Assembly (NCBI RefSeq): GCF_000485595.1
Contig: NW_014577610.1
Location: forward strand, 186,377 to 206,484
Length of the DNA stretch: 20,108 nucleotides
DNA from: Priapulus caudatus
Lineage: Eukaryota > Priapulida > Priapulimorpha > Priapulimorphida > Priapulidae
Direction: 5' to 3'
Part shown: positions 1-10,787 of the stretch, one piece after another
Position numbering within the stretch: position 1 is the stretch's first letter
Layout: every line of letters begins with the position of its first letter
The notes under the pieces: model-generated
The model's input: the letters and a program-made list of their open reading frames with translations, nothing else
What the model was told of the DNA's origin: nothing
Database searches by the model: none
Made by a program: the position numbers and the translations under genes

Positions 1-2727
1 TCCTTGGTGGTTTGTGATGTCCGTGTGTGGTCTGTAGGTGTCCATGGTGGTGGTGTTCGGTGTCTTTGGCGCGTCGTCATTGCTGCATTCCGTTGTTTGT
101 CTTGCTTCGGAGTTGATCGGCGGCTGGCTAAAATATCTGCGTGTTGGTAACTCACCGCACCGTTCGATTCCGGTGTTTTCCAGGTCTAGAATCGTACTCT
201 GGCCGTATGGTCGCTCTTGGTTTTAGTTTTGTTATCACGGTGTTAGCATAAGTAAGTGATGGAGACAGAAATGCCTGTTTAAAACTCATAAACATTAGGA
301 TTACTCCACTGTCGTGGATATCATAATCAAAAACCGAACGCAAACTACAACAAAGTCCGAAGGTGTTATAGAACGCCTCTCGTACAAGTTATACTGTGAT
401 TTTAAAAAGAAAATCCGCGTAATTACTAGTTGCAAAAAGAAAATGTTAAAGAAATATAGATTGAAAAAACATATAGATTTTTAAACGAATTTCCAATGAA
501 ACCAAAAGGTAAGCATTGAGATAATGTTGTAACATCCGTACTCAATACATAAACTGTTACTATGTATCTAAAAGTACACAGAAATAAAAATTTAACATAT
601 ATTTGTGTGGTCAAAAAAAACTAAAAAGTAGTAAGTCACCAACAAACAAAAACATGTGCCCTTACTGACACTAGTGCACCTCTATACCTGAAAATCACTA
701 AATCAGTTAGAATCTGCGCCTGATCGTACAACATGAATTTTGCTCGAATATCATGACAATCGAGATATCATGGAGGTGTGGGGAGTGAGTGCGAGTGGTT
801 AAAAGCATAATCATTAAATCCACTGATTATAATATCTCTGCGTGTGCTATCTAGCAACTCTCGCTTAGTAGTACTGTCGCTTATGCTGGGTGAAAAAAAT
901 TGAAAAAAACATAGAAAAGAATCAATAATAAAACAATAACGAAGCATGCTATTATCTCTCACTGTTGGATTAGTGTTTTGCGTTCGTGCAGTCGGCTTCA
1001 AAAGCTTAGTAAGGTGATCACTCCTACCAAGGCACTTAATTGCTTGATCAACGCAAATGACGTCGCCCGTTATCTAAACCTGTAGTTAACAGAGGGAGTC
1101 GTCTAGGATCTAGGCGCGCTCTTCAAGTATTGTCATAACCGAATATGCGTGCATAAATGTACTGTTATGCATAATGATTTAAACAGGTAGGACGGTGGGT
1201 GGTGTGGTTGTTTTTTCAGGCCCTAGGGGTACAAATCGCGTGACATAGAGCACTAGTAATGTGGTGGCATGTTTATATTTTGTTCCTTCAACCTGGTTGA
1301 CCTTGTCTCAACCCTGTATAATACGAAAAATATTAAGCCACATTAGGCTCCCTCAAAACGTAGTTTAGTGAATTGGGTGAAATTTCGCTGCGCGATTGAT
1401 CAGTACAATCCCTGGGGCTTACACGACGGCTCTGCTGACCTCGCTTAACCGTTCAGATGACTATTTCGGATCCTCACCTGCACTTTCGTAAAATCTTTTG
1501 TGGTCACGAATTTTCTCAGCCGATTCTCTCTCTTACCATTTCGCTGATCTCTGTCAATGGCTGGTGCAAATATTAATGTACGTATCCTAGATATTGAATT
1601 TGGCCATATGTACGACGCAGTGAGAAAACTCAACAAGTGCGGGCGATGATGATAGTGGGCGGCCCGGGCTGGAAGAAAGTATAGCTTAAAAACATACGGC
1701 AATTAAAAAACTATGTTCGTTTTCCAGTTTAATTACGGACAACCTGAAAGACAAAAAAAACTAACTTGTTCTCGCTTTTACAAACTGTCACATAAACACT
1801 GTTCGAAAAATGAAATCTCAGTTTCGCTCGTCTGACATACGGAAAAAATAACGTTATAGCACTAGGCGATATATTCTGATGAAGGGTGTATACTTAGTAA
1901 TAACCAACAGCATCATCGCGCAGATCCACTAACATGCAGACAATCACAGGCGTAAACGTGCACTGTACGGTTTCTGGCTCATCTTCTTACGGCAGCAGAA
2001 CACTCTCGCCTTCGTGATTCGCTCATCTGCGCTCACATGCGACGAATGTAGAGTGTCTATACCGACACTAGATCTCGGGATTGTATACGACATTACCGGA
2101 GCTATACATAGAAAACAACAGTTCATCATAGCAAACACAATATCATTCAACGCACTATATTTAGAACGTTAGATCGACCAACAACAATTAATTTAAAAAG
2201 ACGTCTCATTACTATTAGAAACGAAATCTGCCTTAGAAGAAAAACGTTATTTGCATGCTGCTGCTACTGTACGTTAGTACCACAACATTAAACAAATATT
2301 CTTAAATATACTAGACATTTATATCTTGAAACACACATTGCTATTAAACTGAAACTGAATCTTGTCTACTCGTGTTATACCTTGCAACGGCTGTGGAAAC
2401 GAGCATCATCGTAATAACCTCGCGTTTGTGTATATAATATTGATGTCACTCTCGACTGCTGCGTGTATGGTGAGTGATTCGTGGCCCGTGTGTATAGTTG
2501 TATATACCAATGCGATGTACTAACCGGCAAAGGTTCTGCTTGCCGCGGGCACGCCTCTAGTGAGGTACCCTGAGGTTAATTAAACAAAGTAGACAGACGC
2601 CGACGTGTACCGCATACAACAACTATTCTCTATTTAATTCTTACACAAACTTACAGAGACTGGTTATTAGTTGCATATGGAATACAAGATCTCTAAAAGG
2701 AGTTTACGTACACAAATACATTTACTA

Positions 2728-2750
2728 GTCTTAAAACGGAGTTTTAAGAC
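2728..2750. repeat. Perfect short inverted repeat
   Basis: Ten-base arms GTCTTAAAAC and GTTTTAAGAC are perfect reverse complements around a three-base gga loop. No U-run or gene context suggests a terminator in the bacterial sense. Confidence 0.75.
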
Positions 2751-2826
2751 ATACGTTTAGACGCATTACTATACACACGAATACGGTAAACGATCTAAAC
2801 ATATCAACACATATACGAGAACTGTC

Positions 2827-2847
2827 AAAGCGCTGACCAAGCGCTTT
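2827..2847. repeat. Perfect short inverted repeat (AAAGCGCT arms)
   Basis: Eight-base arms AAAGCGCT (2827-2834) and AGCGCTTT (2840-2847) are separated by gacca. The function is unknown, and it may be chance. Confidence 0.6.
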
Positions 2848-3222
2848 AATACTACATACTCACTGACTGGCTGGGATGGTTCTGATTCTTGGGTCCAGAA
2901 GTACGGTTTATATTCTAAATTTAACGATCATTAGGCTTTCTATACTGAGCGTCAGTTATTGCACCCTTTGCCATGTCCCTTCGCGACAACGGTGTTTTGG
3001 AGTGTTTTAATGGAATCGCTTTAGGACGCCGTTCGAAAATGACCGTTCTACGATTGCTGACCACCTAGCAACGACTTATCCTAATCGTCCTTAAGATAAT
3101 TGTTCCGAGACCTGCCGGAATTTCATATATCCTTTAGGCTGCTGAGTTTTCCACTGTTCCTTAATGACATTTTCCTTTTAAATTCAACTTTCCCTTTTTA
3201 TGCAATATTCCTCTTCATTACA

Positions 3223-3441
3223 AGTGAGTGTAGGCGATGTGCAGTGAGTGAGTGAGTGAGGTGAGTTGCAGTGACCGTGGGAGTGACACATGAGTGATCG
3301 TGAGTGAGTGAGTGATGTGGACGTGAGTGACGGTGAGTGAGTGGAGGGTGAGTGGTGGAGTAAGTGATCGTGAGTGAGTGAGATGTGGATGTTGAGAGTG
3401 AGTGGAGGTGACCGTGTAAGGAAGTGTAGTGAGTGAGTGAG
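3223..3441. repeat. Imperfect GTGA (TCAC) tetranucleotide tandem repeat
   Basis: GTGAGTGAGTGA runs are interrupted by short variants (gtgatcgtgagtg, gtggaggtg). The apparent reverse-strand ORFs across it encode Ser/Thr/His/Leu repeats and are artefacts of the repeat. Confidence 0.9.
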
Positions 3442-3660
3442 AAAAGAGAAAGCAATGCGAAAGGAAAGATCGAGAGGGAAGAAAACAAAAAACGAAGAGG
3501 GGGAAGAGCGGGAGAGCGAAATTCAAATGTCCTCCCGTTCTGTGTTTCTCGAGCACGTCTCACAATGTTATGCATTAATATGAAATATATGAAGAAGCAC
3601 ACAGAGAGAGTAATAAGCGAGAGAGAGAGTCAGCGAGGCGTAAGAGAGAGGGCGCAGAGC
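3442..3660. repeat. Purine-rich block (GA/GAAA-rich)
   Basis: The plus strand is dominated by A and G at 3442-3520 and again at 3600-3660 (gagagaga runs), separated by a short mixed stretch. It directly follows the GTGA repeat, so both probably grew by slippage. A 78-codon ORF here is compositionally biased and not convincing. Confidence 0.7.
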
Positions 3661-4007
3661 ATATCTTAAAATAAAACTCGGACCTTTTTGACGTCGCACC
3701 GTTATCGCATAAATTCGGGCGTTATGCAACGATAGATTGCGCCTTTTCGATAAGTGGTCCTAAGCAGCCTATTTAGCTCGTTTTAGCATCAGCTGAAAGT
3801 CCAGTATGATACCTATAGCTGATAAATGACGTCCGTTCTCCGCTCGTCGCAGAGTTACACATGTGTTCTGTGTGAGCATACGAAGGAGACGTGCAGTCCG
3901 TTCCCTAATAGATGCGTCGATTTGCGATTTTAATTTCTAGCGAACGAGCAAAGTAGACGCAATCTCGCGCAAGATTACAGTGCTTATATACATTGGAAGT
4001 TAAAATA
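3661..4007. other. Unique non-coding DNA
   Basis: No ORF, RNA gene or repeat was recognised between the purine-rich block and the next AT/TG repeat. Confidence 0.55.
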
Positions 4008-4365
4008 ATATATATATATATAATTAATATATATGTGTGTGTGTGTGTGTGTGTGTTGTGGTGTGTCGCTTTGTGTGTGTTGTGCGTGCGTGTGTGTGTG
4101 TGTGTGTGTGTTGACTTGTGTCGTGTGTGTGTGCGTGCGCGTGTGTGTGGTGGTGTGCGTGGCGTACGGTGTGTGTGGTATGCTGTGTGTGGGAGTTGTG
4201 TTGTGGGGGGGGGGGGTGTTTGTGTGTGTGCATGTGTGTGTGTGTGTGTGTTTGTGTGTGTGTTGTGTGTGTGTGTGTGTGCTGTGTGTGTGCGGTGCGT
4301 GTGCTGTGCAGCACGCGGTGTGTGTGGAGGTGTATTGTCGGACTCTTTTGGAGCTTTTCTCTTTG
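4008..4365. repeat. AT run followed by long imperfect TG microsatellite with a 12-G tract
   Basis: About 25 bases of alternating TA lead into more than 300 bases dominated by TG with TGCG and GTT variants. A run of 12 G lies at 4205-4216. Overlapping ORFs on both strands (Cys-Val repeats forward, His-Thr repeats reverse) are simple-sequence artefacts. Confidence 0.93.
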
Positions 4366-4820
4366 TCGAAATAGCGTGTGGGCACGGTCATCGATAAGGC
4401 GTGTTGTTGCTCCATTACTGATGACGCGTGCGTTAAGGCCGACTAAGGCGCGCGCTCGCTTTTCCACGGTTGTGATGCCGTTCTGCGTCCATCAGGCAGA
4501 TTCACGTAAATCGTGACGGATCTTTCGACTTTATGTTTTTTGCAAACGCCTAGATGATTCTTGCTAGCGACACATCCGATTCCATACTAGTTCGTGAAGT
4601 TTTCGTGTGATTGTTGTTGGCTATTGCTGCCGCCCTGCTGACTAGAGCTGAAAAACCCTCAGCTCCGGCATACGTAACAGCGTAGATTTTAGCAAATGGT
4701 AAGGGATGTTCCATCGTAGCAGATCTGTAGCTATCGTAGATAATTGCAGAAAGGAGTAGAGATGATGTCAGTCGCCAGAATTTGTTGTTGAAAGACTGAC
4801 TTTATTAGTAAACACAATAC
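4366..4820. other. Unique non-coding DNA
   Basis: No recognisable gene. A small perfect inverted repeat, GAGCTGA/TCAGCTC with a seven-base loop, lies at about 4645-4665. The remainder shows no clear structure. Confidence 0.5.
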
Positions 4821-4840
4821 CAATATATATATATGATTAT

Positions 4841-4872
<32 letters not shown>
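4821..4872. repeat. AT dinucleotide repeat, interrupted
   Basis: Alternating TA blocks are interrupted by gat and taat steps and can fold on themselves. No coding content. Confidence 0.9.
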
Positions 4873-4873
<1 letters not shown>

Positions 4874-5241
4874 TATACTATACACTACGGCAACCTATAT
4901 CACCCCAAGCTAGGCGTTCTCTTGTCTTCGTCGCCCTACATCTTGATAGGCAAAGGTCCATGTAATAACTCCCGTATGATCTGGGATCAATGACTAAGTA
5001 TCTCCTCTGGTAATAACTCCTTATGCATCTTTCTGTCTCGTAGTCTATCTTATACGTTTCCGAAAACGACAGGCCGACATTTCAATAAGGTCGGTTTTTC
5101 GTTATTACCGGGGACCTTGGTGGGCTAGGAGACGCGGCGGAGGCTACGTACAATAATTAGTGCACGTACGGTCCCGCGCGTTCACAGGCCCTCTGCGGCT
5201 TAAATATAACGCACATATACAATTACAAAACTACTGCTTTA
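4873..5241. other. Unique non-coding DNA
   Basis: No gene was recognised. The 10-mer taataactcc occurs twice about 45 bases apart (near 4965 and 5010). A loosely paired hairpin with CCGAC/GTCGG and flanking CGAAAA/TTTTCG lies at about 5060-5102. Confidence 0.45.
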
Positions 5242-5304
5242 CTACTACTACTTACTGCTACTGCCTACTACTACTACTACTACCTACTGCCTACTGCCTA
5301 CTAC

Positions 5305-5337
<33 letters not shown>

Positions 5338-5346
5338 ACTTACTAC
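5242..5346. repeat. CTA/TAC trinucleotide repeat with CTGCCTA variants
   Basis: Runs of CTA are mixed with TACTGCC steps and end in about ten uninterrupted CTA/TAC units. Interspersed variants suggest an old array with a younger pure core. Confidence 0.92.
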
Positions 5347-5377
5347 AATCAGGAGTAAGAAATTCATAGGAAGGAGT

Positions 5378-5671
5378 ATGACACTCCAAGACACGAAGAA
5401 ATTCAACTTTGCCTTGCTAATTTTAGCGGATGATATTATTACGCCTGAACTCGATAAAATTACATCTAAATTAGCGTTCGGACATCCACCGCACACTCAA
5501 ACTTTACTTTGTTTCCATACCTTTCTTTTTATTGGAGATATAGCCTTTGAACGTCACAATGTTCATAGCGTTTTACTAGGCCTGTGGCTCCGCTTGCCTT
5601 GGGCTTTCAAACAGTGCGGTATATCCCTTGTGAGGATAGTCTTGTCTGTGACCAAGAATGCCACCTGTTAG
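5378..5671 (+). other. Unrecognised 97-codon ORF, doubtful
   Basis: It opens with ATG and ends at a TAG stop, and its composition is mixed rather than simple-repeat. I see no known domain, no clear signal peptide and only modest hydrophobic stretches (about residues 44-52 and 63-71). An open frame this long is not surprising by chance in 20 kb. It could be a fragment of an exon or nothing at all. Confidence 0.12.
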
Positions 5672-5694
5672 GCGGCGGAGGTAGATATATAGGA

Positions 5695-5800
5695 TAATTA
5701 TGATAATATAGGATAAATATAGTAATATGTGTGTATATATATAGTGTGTATATATATATGTGATATATAATATACGTGTATTATAGATATATATACTAGC
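5695..5800. repeat. TA-rich, TATATG/TATA low-complexity stretch
   Basis: Alternating TA with GTGTG insertions and repeated taggataatta-like steps. It is self-complementary in parts. No gene. Confidence 0.75.
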
Positions 5801-7513
5801 CTATTACCCGTCCTTCCAGAGGGTTTGAGTGGAGTCTGATTTGAGGAGGCGGTTTACCATTTATATCGATCACTTTTCAGTTGAGGAGTATTTACAGTAA
5901 AACGAAACAATAAACTCTGATATTTAGACTCGATCATATATCAAATATTTGTTGTGAAAAAATTGTATTCTAAATATATATAAAATCTGAAATCTTTTTT
6001 ACCTTAAAAATACTACAGATTTTTAAAAAAAAGGGAAATCGGGCGTGATTTCTAGTACAAATTTCACTTATTCAGGCATCTAACTTGCGTGCATAATGCA
6101 AATTATTGCAATCTAGTGCTGAATTTCAGCGAAAAAAAAAGCCAAAAAAGGCCTTTTCTAGAGACGAAATAGTGCAACAATTGCGGTGAACAATTGCGAA
6201 GGATTACTGTTGTACGCCACCTAGAGCTAGACTTAGCACACCAGCACCACCTAGCGGTGGCTTGCGACAACTTTAGCAGGGCGCTGAATGCGGCTATCGC
6301 TCGCTGCAGTTTCAATCCATGCGCGCATACATCGCACCAATTACGCAGCGGTCGATTGGTTGCAGTTACTGACGAGGTATTACGCAATTTCTCGTCCGAC
6401 ACGAATCGCGCTACGATAATGGTGTGTCGTTGTCATAGACTCACGACAAAGCGAGTCATTTTCGCGAGTTCCGGAAGCCCAGCATTGGCAGAGAGCTTCA
6501 TGAAGTGTTTTAGCAACTTGAGAGCGCAGCAGTGGGGCTGGTATTCTTTGAGTAGTTTTCCCACTTGCTAATGTGGCAATGACCCTGATCTTATTATGAA
6601 TTATATCATGATCACGCACGACGTCTGTTTATTTATGTTAATTAATATTTATTGCCGCTGATATGCATGCATTACGCGCCGCGTATCCCATATGTTAAGT
6701 GGCAATGACGAGGAACGACTTTGTAATTACGGAGCGCCAGCACATGTAAGCTCGTTTGACTCTTATCTTTCTTAGATCACCACATGCGCGAGCTAAATAA
6801 AATAAAAATGGCGAATATAGTTTAGTCACTTAATTAACTAAACGTTTTCGTTACATTATACATCGGCACTAAGACAGCTCTTGCTTACCGGCAATCGCTT
6901 ACTCTATCGCTCGAATTTCTCGCTATCGTGACGTCATTCTTTTTTGCAGGATCATTTCTGGTTACGTCATTTCCTGTGCGGTAATCGCGCATTGATCTCG
7001 CGGCGGTCAATAGCGGATGCTGAATACAAACGCACTGACGTCAGCATGCGTGTCGATGTCAACAATCGATAATATTCGAACGGCGACTTAATTGAATAAT
7101 CGAACACAATAGATGTGTGCAGGCCAATTATGAAACCAAAAAAACGCGTTTCGTAAATGCAAAATCGTGAAAGCGCGCGCGACCAAAATAGCGAGCACGA
7201 GTTTTATGACTGTAATTTAAATTTCTATGGGAGAGAGAGAAACGGTAAAACCGAGCAGATGCATTTCATTCACGACCTGATCACGTTTTCTCCGCTTGCC
7301 GCTGCGATTTCTTTCGTACACAAATAGAATTTTGTGTTTTTTTCTCGTCGTCTTCTGAACGGAGTGAAACCAAATTTGTGCTAAAAGTAATGCCGCGCGG
7401 GGAAAGCTCTTTTTATGTAAACGTTTTTAATAAACGTCCAACCGGAATCTTTGAACTGCGTCGGTCACCTTAGAATAACTGGTGAATTCTAGGGAGCTGT
7501 GAAATCTAGACGT
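5801..7513. other. Non-coding stretch, no recognisable gene
   Basis: Two overlapping ORFs on opposite strands at about 6103-6619 are 79-125 codons long but show no family motif, and each looks like a shadow of the other. A CCACCTAGCGGTGG near-palindrome lies near 6245. The word gtggcaatgac occurs at about 6573 and 6700. The rest is featureless to me. Confidence 0.5.
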
Positions 7514-7551
7514 GTGCACACAGAGTCTAAAACTGTCGCATGCATGAGTGC

Positions 7552-7590
<39 letters not shown>

Positions 7591-7633
7591 TATAAAACAC
7601 ACGTGCGACAGTTTATGAGACTTTGTGTGGCAC
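7514..7633. repeat. Long inverted repeat flanking an AT run (MITE-like or hairpin)
   Basis: The left arm 7514-7542 (containing AACTGTCGCA) is nearly the reverse complement of the right arm 7600-7633 (containing TGCGACAGTT). Small differences include an extra two-base step and single substitutions. Between them is about 34 bases of pure TA (7553-7586), itself self-complementary. A single strand could fold into one hairpin of about 120 nt. It could be a tiny terminal-inverted-repeat element, a palindrome made by replication slippage, or a hairpin RNA. Confidence 0.8.
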
Positions 7634-7700
7634 AATATTATATATATATTATTATACTATATAATATTATATGGCAGTATGTATTGTATATCTTTTGTTG
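7634..7700. repeat. AT-rich self-complementary stretch
   Basis: Blocks of AATATTATATA and TATAATATTATA are mutually complementary around a central tattatac. It directly abuts the inverted repeat upstream. Confidence 0.6.
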
Positions 7701-8209
7701 GTATAATATTAGATATGTATCAGCCGTATCATTACGATGTAAACGCATTATTGTATCGTAAATGCTGATGTATACGTGTTGTACGTGGTATCCGTTTCGC
7801 GACGTGGTACACAGCGTACATACCTATCCGACACGAATAATAGCATCGCATTACACAGGCCACGTATAACGTAACGTAGCGTATATCGCCTCTACTGCGA
7901 TTCTTTCACCTGTGAATCGAGTGGCAGCGCGACTCCCTGCGTTCAGCAGGGACGTAGCAGTTTCACGAGATACGAGCGCGAACTGACGTGTAATCCGTGG
8001 GATTATCGATCAACATGCGTACTTGCGCTTGCATGTATTGCGAAGTAAGAACGTTTACCCATCCGGATCTTCAATGAAAGAACCTGAAAGATCTATCTTC
8101 TAAGAATCTATATTTTTTCTTGCGTCGCGTTGCGCGGTGTCAAGCGTTGTCGGTCGTGACGAAGTGACAGATGATCAGGGGATAATGTCATTTGCACGGC
8201 GGGGTGGTG
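7701..8209. other. Unique non-coding DNA
   Basis: Many short CGTA/TACG words, but no gene, RNA or tandem repeat that I can support. Confidence 0.5.
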
Positions 8210-8341
8210 CATGGTGGTGTGTGTGTGTGGCGCGGGGGGGGGGGCAATTAACGCTTGCCGCGCGGCCGCGCTGTGCGTGAAGTGCGTCCGTACACCCACA
8301 GCACACACAACACACACACACACACACACATTATATATATA
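8210..8341. repeat. TG tract, 11-G run and CA tract with terminal TA
   Basis: TG steps at 8213-8230 are followed by a run of 11 G (8234-8244). After about 45 GC-rich bases, CA steps occupy 8294-8331 and then TATATATA. The TG and CA tracts are in opposite orientation and could pair. Confidence 0.75.
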
Positions 8342-9185
8342 CCTGTCAGGCGAATGGCGGGGCGACGATGGCGCGAGTGGAATTATCGCGGGTATGTCAG
8401 TTCAGGGCGTTGGGCGTCAGCGCCAGACTTGTGTTGTTCTCGCGTTTTCGGCATCCCCGATACCGCAATTTGCATAATGGGGGCGGACGTTTTTCGATTG
8501 ACGTTATGAAAGTACGATGTATATTTTATTAGTGGCGTGGCGTCGGCGTGGCATGAGACATGCGTAGACGCGTGGGGTGGCGGGCGGAATATGTCGCAGT
8601 GTGGCATGACGCTGGGCAGGAAGCATCGATGCACAAAGTGAACGTCTCATCTTGCACGCCGGGCGACTGAGGAGTCGCGCCTGGGTGGAGCTTGCGTGCC
8701 TGCTGATCACGTCTTAGGTCTTCCTAACAAGGTGAGCCGCTAACAAAGGCAAGCACGCACATGTTCGCCGTATAGCGATGGCGATATGGGCCTCTATCGC
8801 AGCGATATATACGTGGGCGAGCCGATACAAATCGAATTCGCAGCGTCTCGTGGTTAGCAATTTATTAGCGTGCGCAGCATGCACTAGAAGTTGCGGGGGG
8901 CAAGCACGATAAACATGCGTCGATGGTGTAAGCCAGGGCGAAATCCTCTCGATATATATATACTAGTTTTAAAATCTCGTACAGTTTGCATCAAACAGGC
9001 CTGCGTCGGAAGACGAGGGCAAATGCGAGCGAACTGTGGAAGCAATTACCGCAGGCCGGCTAAAGATATTCGTGACGCTATTGACCGCAGTAATTGCCGC
9101 CCGCATTTCCCGCCTCTCGAAAAGTTATATGTTTCAAAGTCAGGCAAGCTGGTTATTGTCAGCTCGATGTCGACGGAAAGCTTCA
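8342..9185. other. GC-richer non-coding stretch
   Basis: ORFs of up to 124 codons exist on both strands, but none has recognisable motifs. The longest runs into the CA repeat and is unconvincing. No RNA gene was seen. Confidence 0.45.
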
Positions 9186-9480
9186 TGAGGCACGCAACGC
9201 ACGCACGACACACACGCACACGACACACGCGCGCGCGCGCAACGGCACGAACGCAGCAGCACTAACATACGCACGGCATGACGCACAGACACGCAAGGAC
9301 ATGAGCGGCGCTTACACACACCACGCACGCACGACACACATCAACACACACACACACACGCGCGCGCAGCACGAAAGCGCACGGCACTAACATACCGCAC
9401 GCCATGGACGGCACAGACGGCAGGAATGAACGCGCTAACACACACACGCCGCACGGACGCACACACACAGCACACACAGC
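9186..9480. repeat. CA/CG-rich block with a diverged tandem duplication of about 124 bp
   Basis: The segment starting at 9246 (cacgaacgcagcagcac, then taacatacgcacggcatg) recurs with changes from 9370 (cacgaaagcgcacggcac, then taacataccgcacgccatgg). Each copy is preceded by CGCGCG and followed by a CA run. Alternating purine-pyrimidine steps dominate. Spanning ORFs are repeat artefacts. Confidence 0.75.
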
Positions 9481-9700
9481 ACCACAGCACAGCGACACAT
9501 ACGGCGAGCAGCGAGGAGTGTATCGACAGGCGATGTTTCCTCGCTTCGTGAAATGAACATGTTAAGGCTTCAGTCCGACGAGATCTTATAGTCATCTGCG
9601 ATCGATCGCTTCCTGTGACGTCACACGAAGAGATGTTAGCGCCACTCGTCAGCACGCGTGTCGTGGCGCCGCAGGTGATGTCGGTTCTAAATATAAACAC
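9481..9700. other. Unique spacer between CA/CG blocks
   Basis: Ordinary composition, with no gene or repeat recognised. Confidence 0.5.
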
Positions 9701-9897
9701 TGAGAAACGTAAACACACGCGTCTGCACGGGCAGACTGCACACACGCACGCGCGCAAAAACACGCACGCACGCACTCGCATACGCACACGCACGCCTACA
9801 AAAACGCGCACGCGCGCACTTGCATACGCACACGCACGCCCGCAAAAACACGCGCGCACACACGTACACGCGTGCACACGCACGTGAATACACAAAC
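9701..9897. repeat. CG/CA-rich minisatellite with 44-bp unit
   Basis: The word caaaaac recurs at 9755, 9799 and 9843, exactly 44 bases apart. The bodies of units 9755-9798 and 9799-9842 match closely, both containing gcatacgcacacgcacgcc, and a partial third follows. A perfect six-base inverted repeat GTCTGC/GCAGAC at 9721-9736 precedes the array. Thr/Arg/His-rich ORFs here are artefacts. Confidence 0.85.
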
Positions 9898-10060
9898 ACG
9901 TTTTGCAAACACGGACGGGAGAATACTTGGTCGAGAGATATTCGGCTACTGAATCCGCCCCTGAGCGCTATGATGTTTCAATACGTGTTTACGGGCCTAT
10001 AATAATTTAAAACATGAACGCAAATTTGAAATTCAACCCATATAATGACTACTAAATTCA

Positions 10061-10120
10061 AAATATATATATTATATTTATATTATTAAATACATATATA
10101 TATATATATATATATATATC
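10061..10120. repeat. AT dinucleotide repeat
   Basis: Two blocks of alternating TA are separated by a ttatatttatattattaaa step; the second block is about 28 bases pure. Confidence 0.85.
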
Positions 10121-10651
10121 ATTAACATTAACATATAGAGATTCAAATGCACGTAGTTTCAATGAAATGTTTTATTAAAATGACTGACATATCCGTTGCT
10201 AATCGATTAGAATCATGTTTAAAAAAACCAGTGCAAGTTTTTTAACACATTGAGGTTTAGAAACGAATTTGTCTCCTGCAAATAATATACATTATGCACA
10301 AGATTGAAAATTGATTATTATTTTGCTATCCATGAATAGTCAAATATAATGTTGTCATGCATATTAGAACTAATCGGTAACTAAGGCGGTATTAAACCAC
10401 TGGCGGATAAGACAAATCGGACAATAATTTTCATAATTGCTACGACATACGTAACAAGAACGAATTGGCTCTGAAATTGCAATTCACGTGAAATTTCAGA
10501 CAATAGACAAAAACGCAACTGACTACAAGTCGACTATCCACGAGTATATAGTGTTGAACGTAAGTGTGGGCTCTTGCCGTTCATACAACCCGCGCCTAAT
10601 TAAAGTGTCGCTAGATATCTTTTCTAATTCAAATCCTTCCTGATAACAAGA
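10121..10651. other. AT-rich unique DNA
   Basis: No ORF worth reporting and no tandem repeat. It leads into the compact hairpin at 10652. Confidence 0.5.
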
Positions 10652-10711
10652 CTGTTTTCTTACGAATTACAGAGAAAAGATGACTTTTCACTGTGATTCG
10701 TAAGAAAACAG
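10652..10711. repeat. Compact near-perfect hairpin, 28-bp arms and 4-base loop
   Basis: The arms 10652-10679 and 10684-10711 are reverse complements at 26 of 28 positions, around the loop atga (10680-10683). The outer ten bases (CTGTTTTCTT / AAGAAAACAG) pair perfectly. Flanks show no continuation of pairing. It may be a small palindromic element or a structured RNA; the four-base loop and stem of about 28 bp are short for a typical animal microRNA precursor. Confidence 0.88.
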
Positions 10712-10787
10712 CCTGAATATGTTAGGTAAATGTTTTAGCAAAGCAATGATAGTGAATCACAAATATTGCATTGCGTGTTTTCGTATC

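Larger units (their letters stand above)
1..3222. other. Non-coding stretch, no recognisable gene
   Basis: All ORFs here are short (at most about 85 codons) and low in plausibility; none shows a domain or family motif I recognise. Composition is moderately AT-rich without long simple repeats. The only visible structures are short palindromes near 2728-2750 and 2827-2847. It may be intergenic or intronic. Confidence 0.6.

Noticed and set aside
2522-2577. TAACC...GGTTA segment as a structured RNA or element end
   Set aside because: Only five to six terminal bases pair and the interior does not fold consistently.
6103-6619. Overlapping ORFs on both strands (79-125 codons)
   Set aside because: No motif or splice-site support; each overlaps another on the opposite strand and neither shows coding bias.
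9755-9886. Evenly spaced repeats as a possible CRISPR array
   Set aside because: The 44-bp units are head-to-tail without unique spacers, and the genome is eukaryotic.
9341-9895. 184-codon Cys/Arg/Val-rich minus-strand ORF
   Set aside because: It spans two CA/CG repeat blocks and has no family motif; its openness follows from the repeat.
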